DNA from: Centrapalus pauciflorus | Taxonomy: Eukaryota > Streptophyta > Magnoliopsida > Asterales > Asteraceae | DNA: 64,000 nucleotides | Direction of reading: 5' to 3' | Assembly (NCBI GenBank): GCA_020465985.1 | Contig: JAANYP010007618.1 | Coordinates: 1-64,000 of the forward strand | Part shown: in pieces, positions 36,899 through 54,695 of the stretch | How positions within the stretch are numbered: the first letter of the stretch is position 1 | Layout of the letters: each line of letters opens with the position of its first letter | Notes under the pieces: generated by a model | Told to the model about the DNA's origin: nothing | The model's database searches: none | The model's input: only the letters and a program-made list of their open reading frames with translations | Translations under genes and position numbers: made by a program

Positions 36899-39012
36899 AC
36901 AGCTTTATTTTTTTGGTTTCATTGCTTTTTTCTTTGAGATGTTTTTTCGTGTTTTGGGTGATCTTTTATAAAGTAACTTTTTGTCTTTGATACTATTGCA
37001 GGTTAACTTTGGAAGTTTAGTGTTTGTCGGCCTAAAGTAAGTGATATAGTTTTCCCCTGTTTTACTATTATTGTTCTTTTTCATCTTCTAAGTGTTGTTT
37101 TATAATAATCTAGCTTTTTTCCTATTAGTATTGCATGTTAGCTTTGGATTTTAGTGTTCGTCCAATGTAGAGTACGTCATTCTGTTAATGTTATATATTA
37201 TTTTGCAGTTATCATTTCCTAAATCATATTTCCTGTAGTTAGAACTCACTTATTTAGTTTTAAGAATGTTGATTTTTTGAACGATGTGTGTTCCTGTGTT
37301 GCATTTGTTGTTTTCATTTCTCATGTAAAAGATCCTTTGTGGTTTCTGCTAGGTCAATGTATGCAAAGGTCCTTTGTGGTTTCCGCTAGGTCAATGTATG
37401 TCTCACGTAAAGGTCCTTTGTGGTTTCGAACTATATATATTTGTTTGGTAGGGGTCAAATGAATGTCCTGGTATAGTGATGCATATATTAGAAACAGAAA
37501 AAACATGAATAACATAAAATTATACAAATTTACAACATATAGACCTTATTGTAGACGGTGTCTGAATTGAAGTGAGCAGACCATTGTAAACCTGGAAAAA
37601 ATTGTTAAGAACAAAATTAGCTATAATAAGATAAGGGTAAAGGAGTTAAAGGAAGACATAATGTGTATAACACACAAAATCATAGAAAGCTAAACTAAAA
37701 AAATGATTCTTAAACAACAGTTTTGATTTGTGTTCTTCACAGAACATACATCTTTTGGTTTCAATGAATATCATTTGTTCAATTATTGTCCATTTTGAGG
37801 AACTGAAAAAATTACATGATTAAACCTAGAAAGACTACAACAATGGTTGTTGACTCTGCGCATCTATGAACTGCTCCTGGTATTATAAGCTTAGAAAACT
37901 GACCCTAAAAAATACTTTGCATCCCTTCCTTGAACTCTGATATTCTACTAACCTAAGGTCTCAATATAAATGAGGTTGCCATGTATTGTTACAGATATAT
38001 TCGCTTGCATGGGGAAGGGCATTGTTCTAAACAATGACTAAAGTAATATCATCATTTATCTACTTAAACTTTAAGTCCTTCGTTTGATCTCCTACATGTT
38101 AGTCTTTAATCTATTCATAAGTTTCTTTTTCTCGAAAGAGGTAATGATGGTTAAATTGACTATATATAAAAGAATTCTAGCGACATGTCGATATCTGTGC
38201 AAAACTTGGAGAAGTAGAAACCCATTATATCTACTATTATAAATTTTTGACTCAATAGAAGTCTCATTATATTTTATTATGGATGATGTAACAGGTGCAT
38301 TAAAAGTTGCAACTGCATTCGTACTCTTGAAATTTTGTGATGACACAAGCAAAAATTGCATGCATTTTAGTCTTTATAAACTTAATTGAGACACATGTTT
38401 TACATACAGATTAAAGTTTTCATTATATGTGGCACTAACACATTAACACTTGCAATTCACAAAACTTCTAAAAGATGTAATGCATCTAAAAGACGATGTT
38501 ACCTCCCAACAATTTGTATGATGTTATTCCGTAAAAACATCATCTAATAGAGGCATTACATTTAATAAAAAATTTATGAATTGCAAGTGCTATTGACACA
38601 TAATGAAAACTTCAACAGTAACAAAAACATATAAAGTTATGAATTCCATAAAGATCATCGCTTCCCTGTCAAAACAAAGGCTTCAAGAATTTCATCAATT
38701 TGTATATAAAATATACATTAATCTGTGAAATAGAATATCAATTAAGTATGTAAATCATTCCCATAATTGAGCATACAATTATATGAATGTGTGGTTAAAG
38801 AAACAAAATAAAATGATGTTTATATGTGTCATATTGTAATCTGTGAACCAATTATTTAGCTAACAACTAATTTTTTGATATTTAGTGTCACCATATGTAT
38901 TTTGCTGACATACTTATTTGTAAGTTGTTCTTTGTCAAACTATTTTGCTAAAAAATAATACCATCTCAATAGTAGCACTTAAAACCAAATGCATCCCCAA
39001 TAAGAATTATCG
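36899..39012 (+). repeat. Helitron 2 leader array, unit 5
   Basis: Close copy of units 3 and 4, with a small deletion near 37930 and a roughly 140-bp unrelated insert at about 38785-38925 before the closing CATCTCAATAGTAGCACTT block. Confidence 0.88.
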
Positions 39013-39351
39013 ATCATTTGTTGTATTAACCGCCACCAATATAGTATCACTGCAAACTCCAAATAGCATTACCTAAGTTTTTGATCTGAGGCTAACAGTT
39101 GAGTATAAAACTATTATCCAAATCCAAAATCAGGTTTTTTGGATGAACACTAGGCTTTGAAATAAATGACTACAATTATAGCAAAAGTAGACACTATTGT
39201 GCAAAAACTGTAGGCTTATCAAATTAAAAAACACAGAATAGGTAATCATATTAAACTGATGATTGTATTTGCGTTACTATTTAATGATTTCTCATTATCT
39301 TTTAAATCACCTATTTCAATGTTACAATCATTTTCTATGTGAATGTTGTAG

Positions 39352-39411
39352 GCTGTCTTTCAAGTTCTGTAACTTACTTGCCTCATATAAAGCTATCGTG
39401 TTGTACTAAAG
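39352..39411 (+). other. Putative untranslated leader exon before the Rep-helicase start
   Basis: Acceptor GTTGTAG and donor AAAG|GTAATC frame a 60-base piece. Its ends (GGCTGTCTTTCAAGTT and GTACTAAAG) resemble those of the exon-like blocks repeated in the array (GGTTATCTTTGGAAGTT and GGCCTAAAG). It lies 188 bases before the ATG at 39600. Confidence 0.4.
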
Positions 39412-39599
39412 GTAATCTTATCATTATTGTTACCTATGTATAGTTATCTGACATGTTCTATGTGTTCTACTAACATAGTTTTTAATTGGTCATCTATCAT
39501 ACAACTTAAAATGATTTATTTATCACTAATGTTTCTTTATAAATTGATGATCATAAAATGTTGCTTCATGCTTAGTCTTTAATCACTATTGCACCAAAA

Positions 39600-46582
<6,983 letters not shown>

Positions 46583-46739
46583 GTTAACCTCATTTTACAT
46601 CAATATCCATTCTTTACTTCATTATTCATGATAGACTTATATTTTCTATATGTTATCACATTGTTAAATGATGTATAGATTTACTTACAACACCACACAT
46701 TAAAATATGCTAATTACATCTCATCGTATTTTAACCAGG

Positions 46740-49700
46740 ATGGCACTAACATTGGTGGCGCTCACAAACATCATTGACCTAAAACCGAACGACAGAAACA
46801 AGATGATTGAAGTTAGAGTGTATCGTAAGTGGATTAGCAAAAATCCACCGGTTCCAACTCCAACAGGCTACTGTTGTATTTTACTTGACAGAATGGTACA
46901 ACTTATACTAATCACTCACTTTTATTGCAAGTATCATACAAACATACTTATATTTTCACACGCACACACATACGCACACATATGGGTATGTGTGTCAAAA
47001 TATACAAGATATGCATTAAAAATAAGAAAATCAACTGTATAACAATTGTTTTATAAGCTATTTATATATTAGTATCGTTTTTACCATTTACTAATAATGA
47101 TCCAATTAACAAGAAACTAATAATTCAGGCATTAGAGCCCAACAAATAAAATTTCTATACTCTAAATGATTTACTACCTAAATAGACACTTTTATGTTAC
47201 TTGTATTTGCTATCAACAGCCTTAAGGTATTATTTTTATTCTAAAATGTACATGGCTATGCTTAATTGAGTAACTAATGTACATTTTATTTAAAAAATGA
47301 ATGCATTTGACCATTTAGGATTTTTTTTTAGTTCCATTGGCACAGATTACTACAGAAGCTTAATTACCTTGAAATTATATATAATATGCGCTTAATTACC
47401 TTGTAATTGTACATAATATGCACTGTTTCTTCCAAACAATTGATGCATTCAAGGTAATTTGAAACTAATAAATGAAAAACTTGATGTAATTTTACAGGAA
47501 ACAAAGAAACTTTCAATTATTTCTTTAGTTTATGTTTTAGTAATTTTACACATGTACTTCTTTAGAAGGTCGTAACTATTTTTAGCTTCTATGTATATTT
47601 GGATTTTGATAATTGCTGAAAAGTGATGGCTGTTGTAGTAACCAATTTGATTTTCAACACACCACTAAGCCATATTAGTCTCTCTTTTTTTTCATGTTCT
47701 ACAGTGCAGTATACATTTTTAGTAAAATTTATTTTAAATGTGAGACATTGTTGTTACTATCTCTTTCTCTATCATACATAAACTGGGAATGCCTAAAAAT
47801 AAATAGTGACCATTAATTCATTCTCTAAAAATTGTGATATGACTGTATAGGACAACGTGATTTTCCATTGTGATACAGTTCTAAAGGTACAAAAGTGCAT
47901 ATCTGTCACTTTCTTGGTGCAACGTGGCTCACAAAAAAAAATATTGTCTTCTTTATTATTACATAAAATTGTAATTATTTTTCTTCTATTTGTTCAAAAA
48001 CCTCTTCCTATCATATTCATGTTTATTTTCCATCCACTTATTAAATTCTCATATATTTGAACTTTAATGACATCAACCACACTTCTTTTATCACAGGGCG
48101 ATGCAATTCAGGCCAATATGGATTTCAAAGACATGGAATACTTTGATCAGCTACTGGAAAAAGATTCGGCATACAGAATTTCCAATTTCTATTGTGAACA
48201 CACAAAAACCTGGCATCAAACAACTCCCAACCCAACGAGCCTGAGATTCGGAAGGTTCACAAAGTTTGAAACCATATCGAATGCTGGATTTCCTGATCAT
48301 TTTTTCAGATTCATCTCCTACAATCAACTCTTTTCAAGACTCACAAACAACTCAGCCCTCACAAGGAACTCTACCCTCCCAAAGAACTCAATCCTCACAG
48401 GTATAAAACGTTTCAATAATATATTCTTTTAAAAAACATATATAAAGTTGATACTAATTACTATTATATTCATAGATTATATGGGCTCAGTTCGTACAGT
48501 TGGACCACTCATAGAGTCTGGGAATCCAAACAGAAATCAAACAGTCAGAAGAACCCTCGACATAGAAAATCTCAAGTAAGCAAAAGTATTTGTTTTGCTA
48601 TTACAAAATACATAAAATCTTTCCATCATAAACATCCATATTTTGTAACATTAGTGGCAATGTCATTCAATTCACGATGTGGGATGAAATGGCAAGAGAG
48701 TTTGACGAAGATGCATATCAATCACTTCCGAAGCCGGTTATCATCGCTATTAGTTCATGTCGAGTTACAAAGTATAAAGGTAAATATCTATACATGCATA
48801 AACACATGAACATAAGTATACATATCAATGTTTCACTAACATTATTGTTACTATTAAAAGAAACAATTCAGCTATCCGCTACTCCAGCCACTTGCTACTA
48901 CATCAACCCAGATATCCCAGAAGTAGCAGAATCAATAGCTGAGTAAGCTTAGCAACAATAATACAACTTTATATTTAGGTTCTTTCCACAATTCTGTTGT
49001 ACAAAATAAATATGTAAATATTCATTTGCTAGGTACAAGGCAACATATGAACAAAATCCACCATTAAATGTCACCAATCAAAGATATGATGACAACGATA
49101 AAGAGAAAACACGAAACAGATTTCCTTTGCACGAATTGCTCGGCCAAAATCCGGACACTTATAAGGCAAGCAAAGATACAAACACATGTAATCTTTTCAA
49201 TTTAATTGCAACTTACATTTCTTTTATTACAGTTCACCAGATTTACGTGTGAAGGAACAATCATTGATATCAACACAAGTAGGGGATGGTACTATAACTC
49301 ATGCACAATGTGCAACAAAAAATTATTGATTAACAGTTCACTATCCGAATGTCGAGACCACGGTCCACAACCAGATGCAAACTATAGGTAACATCATATG
49401 ACCATATACTTATATAATCAGCTTACAAAAAACTAATCAACTGATTCTCAATATAACAGGTACAACATCAAAGCATTGATCTCCGATGAATCAGCAACAG
49501 CAACCTTCACTTTTTTCAGCCCTGCTGCAGATATTATCACAAAGATAAACTGCAACACCCTGGTGGAAGAATTAGATAATCGTGATCCATATCAACTTCC
49601 ACTTCAACTTGAAGCAACAAAAGGGACAAAACACATACTTCAGTTTCACTTCAATCCTTTATGCAAAAAGGGTTCAGTTGACTTTATTGTGGATAATGTT

Positions 49701-50194
49701 CTTACCAACCCACTTCCTACAGCCCTGCCAAGCATTCAAATCAAAGACGCCCCAATCAAAAAAGAAGAATCATCATCAGCTACACATCCCGAAGCAGAAC
49801 CAAAACACAAAGGTGAATAAACATAATTTCATTTTGCTATATATGTCATTAACAAATTTTTTCAAGAATCACTTGTGGAATTTAACATTTACCTACTTCA
49901 AAATTATCTGCAACAGTTCCAACTGAAACATCTCAGTCGAACATAGGAACACCGCCAACAGATTATCCTCAACAAGTCTTCACAGAGAAACAAGGATTTG
50001 AGCTTACAAGGAAATCAACAAAAAGAAGCTTATTTCAAACATCTGGTAATTTCAACAAAAACCTTCTATAATTTAATCATACAAAATATACACCAGCCTA
50101 ACTAAATGTGTGTTAACTAACAGATCTAAGTGGAAATTTGGAAACAAAAAGGACGAAAAGCACACAACCACCATCAAAAGAAAAAGACAATTAG
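46740..50194 (+). CDS. Helitron 2 RPA70-like single-strand DNA-binding protein, intact
   Basis: Ten exons: 46740-46895, 48097-48400, 48476-48575, 48655-48779, 48861-48942, 49033-49165, 49233-49387, 49460-49812, 49917-50045, 50124-50194. They total 1,608 bases: 535 codons plus TAG, all phases agreeing. All introns are GT-AG except 49166-49232, which is GC-AG. The first OB fold (DBD-A type) shows KMIEVRVYRKWISKNP and GDAIQANMDFKDMEYFDQLL. A second OB-like part has GNVIQFTMWDEMA and IQLSATPATCYYINPDIPEV. The C-terminal OB has a zinc-binding CTMCNKK...CRDH set, as in RPA70 DBD-C. A charged tail (KSTKRSLFQTS, LETKRTKSTQPPSKEKDN) may be a nuclear signal. It would coat the displaced strand during transposition. 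Its ATG is one base after a splice acceptor, downstream of Rep-helicase. RPA-like genes are known in plant Helitrons; intactness here is notable. Confidence 0.9.
46896..48096 (+). other. First intron of the RPA-like gene
   Basis: 1,201 bases, GT-AG, phase 0, AT-rich, no inserted element recognised. The GDAIQANMD block after it continues the OB fold directly from LLDRM before it. Confidence 0.8.
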
Positions 50195-50665
50195 CTCGAT
50201 CAGGTACAAAGTACATAAACAACTACATATATACATAAGCTCACAATTTATATATTTTAATACTAAACAACTAAAACTATCAACCAGTTAGTAAATAACT
50301 AAAGTTGTCTCCTGTTTTTGTTTTTTGTTTTCAGGTACCCATTTTGAGTTTTGTGACTCTTGCAATGATGCTCATGCTTTACCAACAATAGAAAGCGCTG
50401 AAAGATGTAAGTAACAACATATTTTGGATGCTACTCACAAGAATACATCTTCTTTTGTTTCCATTCCTTTTGTGTTAAAAAAAACAACATACTCAAGACA
50501 TCAGCAAGAGTCAAACCAAATATGTATAAAAACATGTATCCCATTAATGCTTAAATACGTACGTCGTTATCATCATTTTACATGTTTTTATTCCATAACA
50601 TCATATTTTGCCTTGCAACAAAACTACTAAAATAAGCGATAAAAACTACATATTCATTATGAATA
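50195..50665 (+). other. RPA-like gene 3' region
   Basis: A further exon-like piece (TTTTCAG|GTACCCATTTTGAG ... AAAGATGTAAG, about 50335-50407) could be a 3' untranslated or alternative exon. It encodes FEFCDSCNDAHALPTIESAE if translated. Otherwise AT-rich to the terminal hairpin. Confidence 0.35.
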
Positions 50666-50697
50666 CCCGCAGCAACGTGCGGGAACCATAACACTAG
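50666..50697 (+). other. Helitron 2 3' terminus: hairpin plus CTAG
   Basis: CCCGCA GCAACG TGCGGG forms a 6-bp stem with 6-base loop (50666-50683). Ten bases later comes CTAG (50694-50697), followed by host T. This is the rolling-circle termination signal of Helitrons. Confidence 0.93.
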
Positions 50698-50771
50698 TTT
50701 TAGACAAAGAAGGTAGAGTTAGCTTCAAAACAACCAATGTTGTTTATAAAGAAGTATTTTCCGGTTTATGA
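50698..50771 (+). pseudogene. Helitron 1 helicase, last codons right of Helitron 2
   Basis: LDKEGRVSFKTTNVVYKEVF then a stop (TGA 50769-50771). This is the usual C-terminus of plant Helitron helicases (TTNVVYKEVF) and completes the gene broken at 26609 after ...VKSREG. It shows that Helitron 2 landed inside Helitron 1, not beside it. Confidence 0.88.
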
Positions 50772-50859
50772 TTTGAAATTATGTATCTACTTTTTTCTTT
50801 TGATCTTATGATTATTTTATACTTTTTTATATGTTTGTATATTTCAAGTAATATGATCA

Positions 50860-50888
50860 ACCCGTGTAGTACACGGGTAATAACCTAG
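50860..50888 (+). other. Helitron 1 3' terminus: hairpin plus CTAG
   Basis: ACCCGTGT AGT ACACGGGT (8-bp perfect stem, 3-base loop), then six bases and CTAG (50885-50888), then T. It lies 114 bases after the helicase stop. Confidence 0.88.
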
Positions 50889-51245
50889 TAATTTATAAAT
50901 CAAAAACTAAAATTAATTGATTAGGGACCTTACGTGAAATTTATTTGTAAGGGCAAAATTGGTATTTCTAAAAAATTAAATTGTTTAGGGACTGAAAGCG
51001 TGACAAAGTTTTAAATTATGGACTATCAGTGTAATTTTTAAAAGTTAGGGACGAAATCTGTAATTTGTTATAAACCACATGGACTATTTAAGTAATTTAC
51101 TCAAAATAATAAGATAGATACATGTCATTAATAGTCATTTATAAATAATAGTATTGATAATTTTTGTTTGTTTTTTATAAGGATGATTATATTTAATAAA
51201 TAATAATAATCACACTTTATAATAGTAGTATGTTGTACTAACTTA
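50889..51245. other. AT-rich stretch right of Helitron 1
   Basis: No gene. From about 51110 it holds the first of three copies of a dispersed repeat (ACATGTCATTAATAGTCAT ... AAGGATGATTATATTTAA); the others are near 52330-52930 and 58025-58165. Confidence 0.6.
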
Positions 51246-51514
51246 TATTTTATTTAGGGAGAATTTCATATATGTCCGTCTAAAACTTCATAATATCATA
51301 TATACCCGACTCAAAAAAAGAATTTCATATATGTACTTTTAAAACTTCATTATATCATACTTACCCAATATAAAACTTTAATATCATATATACCTTTTAA
51401 AACTTCAAAATATATCAAATATATCCAAATTATTTATTTATTCTTTTTTTGAGCCGGGTATATATGATATTATGAAGTTTTAGGACATATATGAAATTCT
51501 TCTTATTTTATTTA
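51246..51514. mobile_element. MITE D (51257-51503) with 11-bp target duplication
   Basis: 247-bp foldback: GAATTTCATATATGTC through CTCAAAAAAAGAA on the left mirrors 51444-51499 on the right over about 58 bp. TATTTTATTTA flanks both sides (51246-51256, 51504-51514). Mutator-type MITEs typically give 9-11 bp duplications. The centre has TATATCATACTTACCC-like repeats of the arm. Confidence 0.8.
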
Positions 51515-51715
51515 ATATTAAAATTAATTGTATTTATCTTTTATTTTATTTAATATTAAAAATAATAATGTAGTATTTATTTATGTTTATTATATATTAA
51601 AAAAATTAATTTTTCTTTATTTTATTTAATATTAAAACTAATAATATTGTATTTATCTTTTTTGGTGAAATGTGGTAACGCCATGTGGTAAATTATGTTC
51701 TCCTTTATTATATAT

Positions 51716-52156
51716 AGTTTATTAACTCATGTATTACACAGATAACTTTAATAAATTTGTTTCTTAAAACTATGTAAACTTAAAATTAAAAATTAATATT
51801 CAAACTTTTAATACTAATGATATTTAATATATCTTATTATAATTAATGTATATATAAACCATATAAACAAGAACATATCATTAATAACTTTTAAGTTTAT
51901 ATAAGTATTATTTTTATTATTATAATTATTAATCAATAAAATCTTTTCAATATTGTGTGTTGTGATTTTGTGGGATTTAAGGATCTAACAATGATCTTAT
52001 CTTAAAAGTTATTTGATTTAAAATTTTTAATTTAATCTTGGAATACTAATTACATTTGTCATTAGTATAAGATGACACTTGACATCATGAAAAGATGACA
52101 AGTGGCAATTTAGTTACTTTTATACTAGTATTTATACAAGATTATAGATACATAGA
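51716..52156 (-). mobile_element. Short non-autonomous Helitron, minus strand (probable)
   Basis: The 5' end on the minus strand reads A|TCTATGTATCTATAATC at 52156, with CTAAATTGCCACTTGTCATC inward, the same subterminal pattern as the element at 59609-59899. The 3' side at 51716 has TCATGTATTACACAGATAA-type hairpin remnants next to TTTATTAA, but CTAG has decayed to CTAT. Boundaries are approximate. Confidence 0.45.
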
Positions 52157-52398
52157 TTTTAATAAATATTATTTATATATATACTAAGAAGCATGTATAT
52201 ATTATAAAACACATTAACTTAAATTTCATGTATTTTAGGAGGTACATTATATGATACATTCATTATGTGCAACTAGTATAATAATTACCATTATTTAGGT
52301 TGAGTCCATAAATATATTGTAATAATAATATAATATAATAAGTTGGATACATGTCATAAATAGTCATGTAATAAATGATAAATGATAGTAGTCATAAT

Positions 52399-52402
<4 letters not shown>

Positions 52403-52486
<84 letters not shown>
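52403..52486. repeat. (TA)n left of MITE E copy 1
   Basis: TA run abutting the MITE. Confidence 0.95.
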
Positions 52487-52489
<3 letters not shown>

Positions 52490-52772
52490 TTCAAATAAGT
52501 ATCTCTCGAAATCAAGTGCACCTGTCCTTATAAATTATGTGAATGCTCAATGCGTATTTATGTGAATGGTCATTTCACACCATGTGAATGGTGTGAATGA
52601 CCATTCATATTATCTTTTTTTTACTATTCACAAGATTTATGATGTTACTCCTTTTGAAAAAAAGTCTTATAATATTGTCATATACATGTCTATTAAAAAA
52701 ATATGTGTGAATGATCATTCACATTAGGGTACGCTGGGTACGCTGCAATCTTATAGGTACGCTGATGAACCT
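52487..52772. mobile_element. MITE E, copy 1 (286 bp), nested in (TA)n
   Basis: Ends AGGTTCAAATAAGT and, inverted, AGGTTCATCAGCGTACC. Inside are GTGAATGATCATTCACA-type palindromes. Copy 2, in opposite orientation, lies at 60624-60985. TA runs flank both sides. Confidence 0.85.
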
Positions 52773-52773
52773 G

Positions 52774-52774
<1 letters not shown>

Positions 52775-52847
<73 letters not shown>
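52775..52847. repeat. (TA)n-(GT)n right of MITE E copy 1
   Basis: TA run to about 52814 followed by GT repeats. Confidence 0.95.
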
Positions 52848-52849
<2 letters not shown>

Positions 52850-52975
52850 AGTGTGTGATAAGGATGATTATATTTAATAAATAAATAATCACATTTTGTA
52901 ATAGTAGTACGTGGTCCTAATTCATATTTTAATAATAATAATAATTATAGTCACATTTAGTAACAGCAGTAATAA

Positions 52976-53792
52976 TCTATATATCTTAACAAAAGAATAC
53001 CACTAACGTCACGTGTCACCCTCTCATCCTTCTAAAATTTTGATTTCCCGTCTCTTTTCTATAATTAGATTTCTAATTTTACTAATTCATTATTAGGAAA
53101 GTATGAAATCTAATCAAATACTTTCATATTTAATCCATACAATTAAAAAAAATTTTAAATATTCTAATACTAATCTAAATTAGTTTTTGAGAATTTTTTT
53201 TTATATTTTGATGTTTGATTTTTAATTAAAACATATAATTTAGAGGGATGAGAGAGTGACACGTGGCATGAGAGGTCTTCCCGCCTAATTTTTCATATAG
53301 AATTCTTCTTACTTAGTTATCTAATTTATTTAAAATTCAAGTAAAAATAATTAAGTACTACTTAATTTAACTCTTATAAATAAAAATAATCTTTTAAAAT
53401 AATTTTCAGATTTAACTCCTAATGTTAACTAACTATGCATTATTTTATATATTTAAAAGGTAAAAATAATGCAATAATATTGGTAAAGAAATGTTTTATA
53501 ATTTTTTTATTATAAAATTTTTTAAATTGTATTCAATGTAAAAAAAATTAAAATATTATATATATATAAAATCTATAAATAAAATTTTTAAAAAAATATG
53601 AGACACGATAAATAGTATTCATACATATTTAAATATAATTTTTTTAATTACCCTTAATAACAAAAGATAATATTATTTTCGTACTTTTTTAAGACAAAAA
53701 TAAACATTTTTGTATGTAATTGATGTTTTGTGTAGCTTTAATTTAAACATTTCTTTATAAACTATCCATGTAGTACGTGGGTTAGTAACTAG
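52976..53792 (+). mobile_element. Short non-autonomous Helitron, plus strand
   Basis: 817 bp from A|TCTATATATCTTAACAAAAG to CTAG|T (53789-53792), preceded by a hairpin CCATGTA-G-TACGTGG (one mismatch). No coding capacity. The subterminal CACGTGTCACCCTCTCATCC (53010-53030) is repeated inverted at 53239-53265, so another Helitron 5' end may be embedded. Confidence 0.6.
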
Positions 53793-54695
53793 TATGTGAT
53801 GCAAAACAAATAAAAACGGATTTGTTTGTAAATTTTGAATTCTTGGAACTTGCCATTTCTTGGAAAGTCCACTGACTCTCCTTTCTCCCCCACACCTCCT
53901 TCCCCATGTTTATCTGTTGCAGAACTCACTCTTTCCTAGCTACTCTCTCCTTGATAACGATTGTTGTTTCTGGTTCCCTCCAGCAGCCACCGCCTTCCAA
54001 CAACAGGCCTCTTGCAGCCACCACCTCCCTCCAACAGCCACAGCCTCCACCCTCTGCCACCCTGCCGCCTGCCTTCAAACAACATACCGACCTTCCAACA
54101 CCACCCTCTACGCCGAGCCCTCCGATTAATCCCCATACTTCGGCCACCGCCATCTGCGTTGCCCTTGTACCACCCTTATGTGAATGACATCAAGGTTTGT
54201 TCATCGAGAACAAAAAAAATGTACATCGGGTTTTCATTATTTCTGGATTTAATTAAATATGTTTTCTATTTGATTGTTTGTGAGTTTTTGAATCCTTTCT
54301 GATTCATATAGTCAAAATACAGGTCGAATTTGAACACATGTTCCGATTCCATTTTCCAAAACTCTAGATTTACTTATATTTAAATGGTTCTGTTGATGGG
54401 TTTGTATAACTTAGGGTTTTTGATTGGTAATATCTTGATATGTATTTTGATCTTGTGAATCAGATAGATCCGTAAGTTTAATCAAATCTTGGGATTTGTG
54501 AAAGATATATACTAATGGCGATGTGTTTTATGTAACTTGTTGAGTTAAACGTAAAATCCTGATTCTTAATTACTTGCTATTAAGTCCGGTTATCCATGAT
54601 GCTTTAGATTTGTGGTTTATGCTTTTTCGGCATTTTGATGCCTTTTCTTGTGCTTTCAAATTCAGAAAGTGGAAAAGTACTTCTGTTTGTTGCAG
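53793..54695. other. Region upstream of the E2 fragment, unassigned
   Basis: A C-rich stretch (53866-54190) with CAGCCACC/CCTCCAACAGCCACAG words is open on both strands and unlike the surrounding AT-rich DNA. It could be a captured 5' leader or first exon of the pyruvate dehydrogenase E2 gene or of another gene, but no family is recognisable. 54200-54695 looks intronic. Confidence 0.4.

Noticed and set aside
33681..38361. Minus-strand frame of about 89 aa seen at 33681 and 38092 and partly at 36018
   Set aside because: Repeated because array units 3-5 are duplicates. The middle copy is already broken and there is no recognisable domain.
46583..46678. Unspliced C-terminal tail of Rep-helicase as the true end
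   Set aside because: Hydrophobic and unlike the charged ends of relatives. The GT at 46583 fits a donor, so I prefer the spliced end but leave it open.
53860..54302. Pro/Gln-rich frames on both strands in the C-rich stretch
   Set aside because: Three plus-strand and two minus-strand frames are open at once, which is compositional. No family resemblance, so no gene called.
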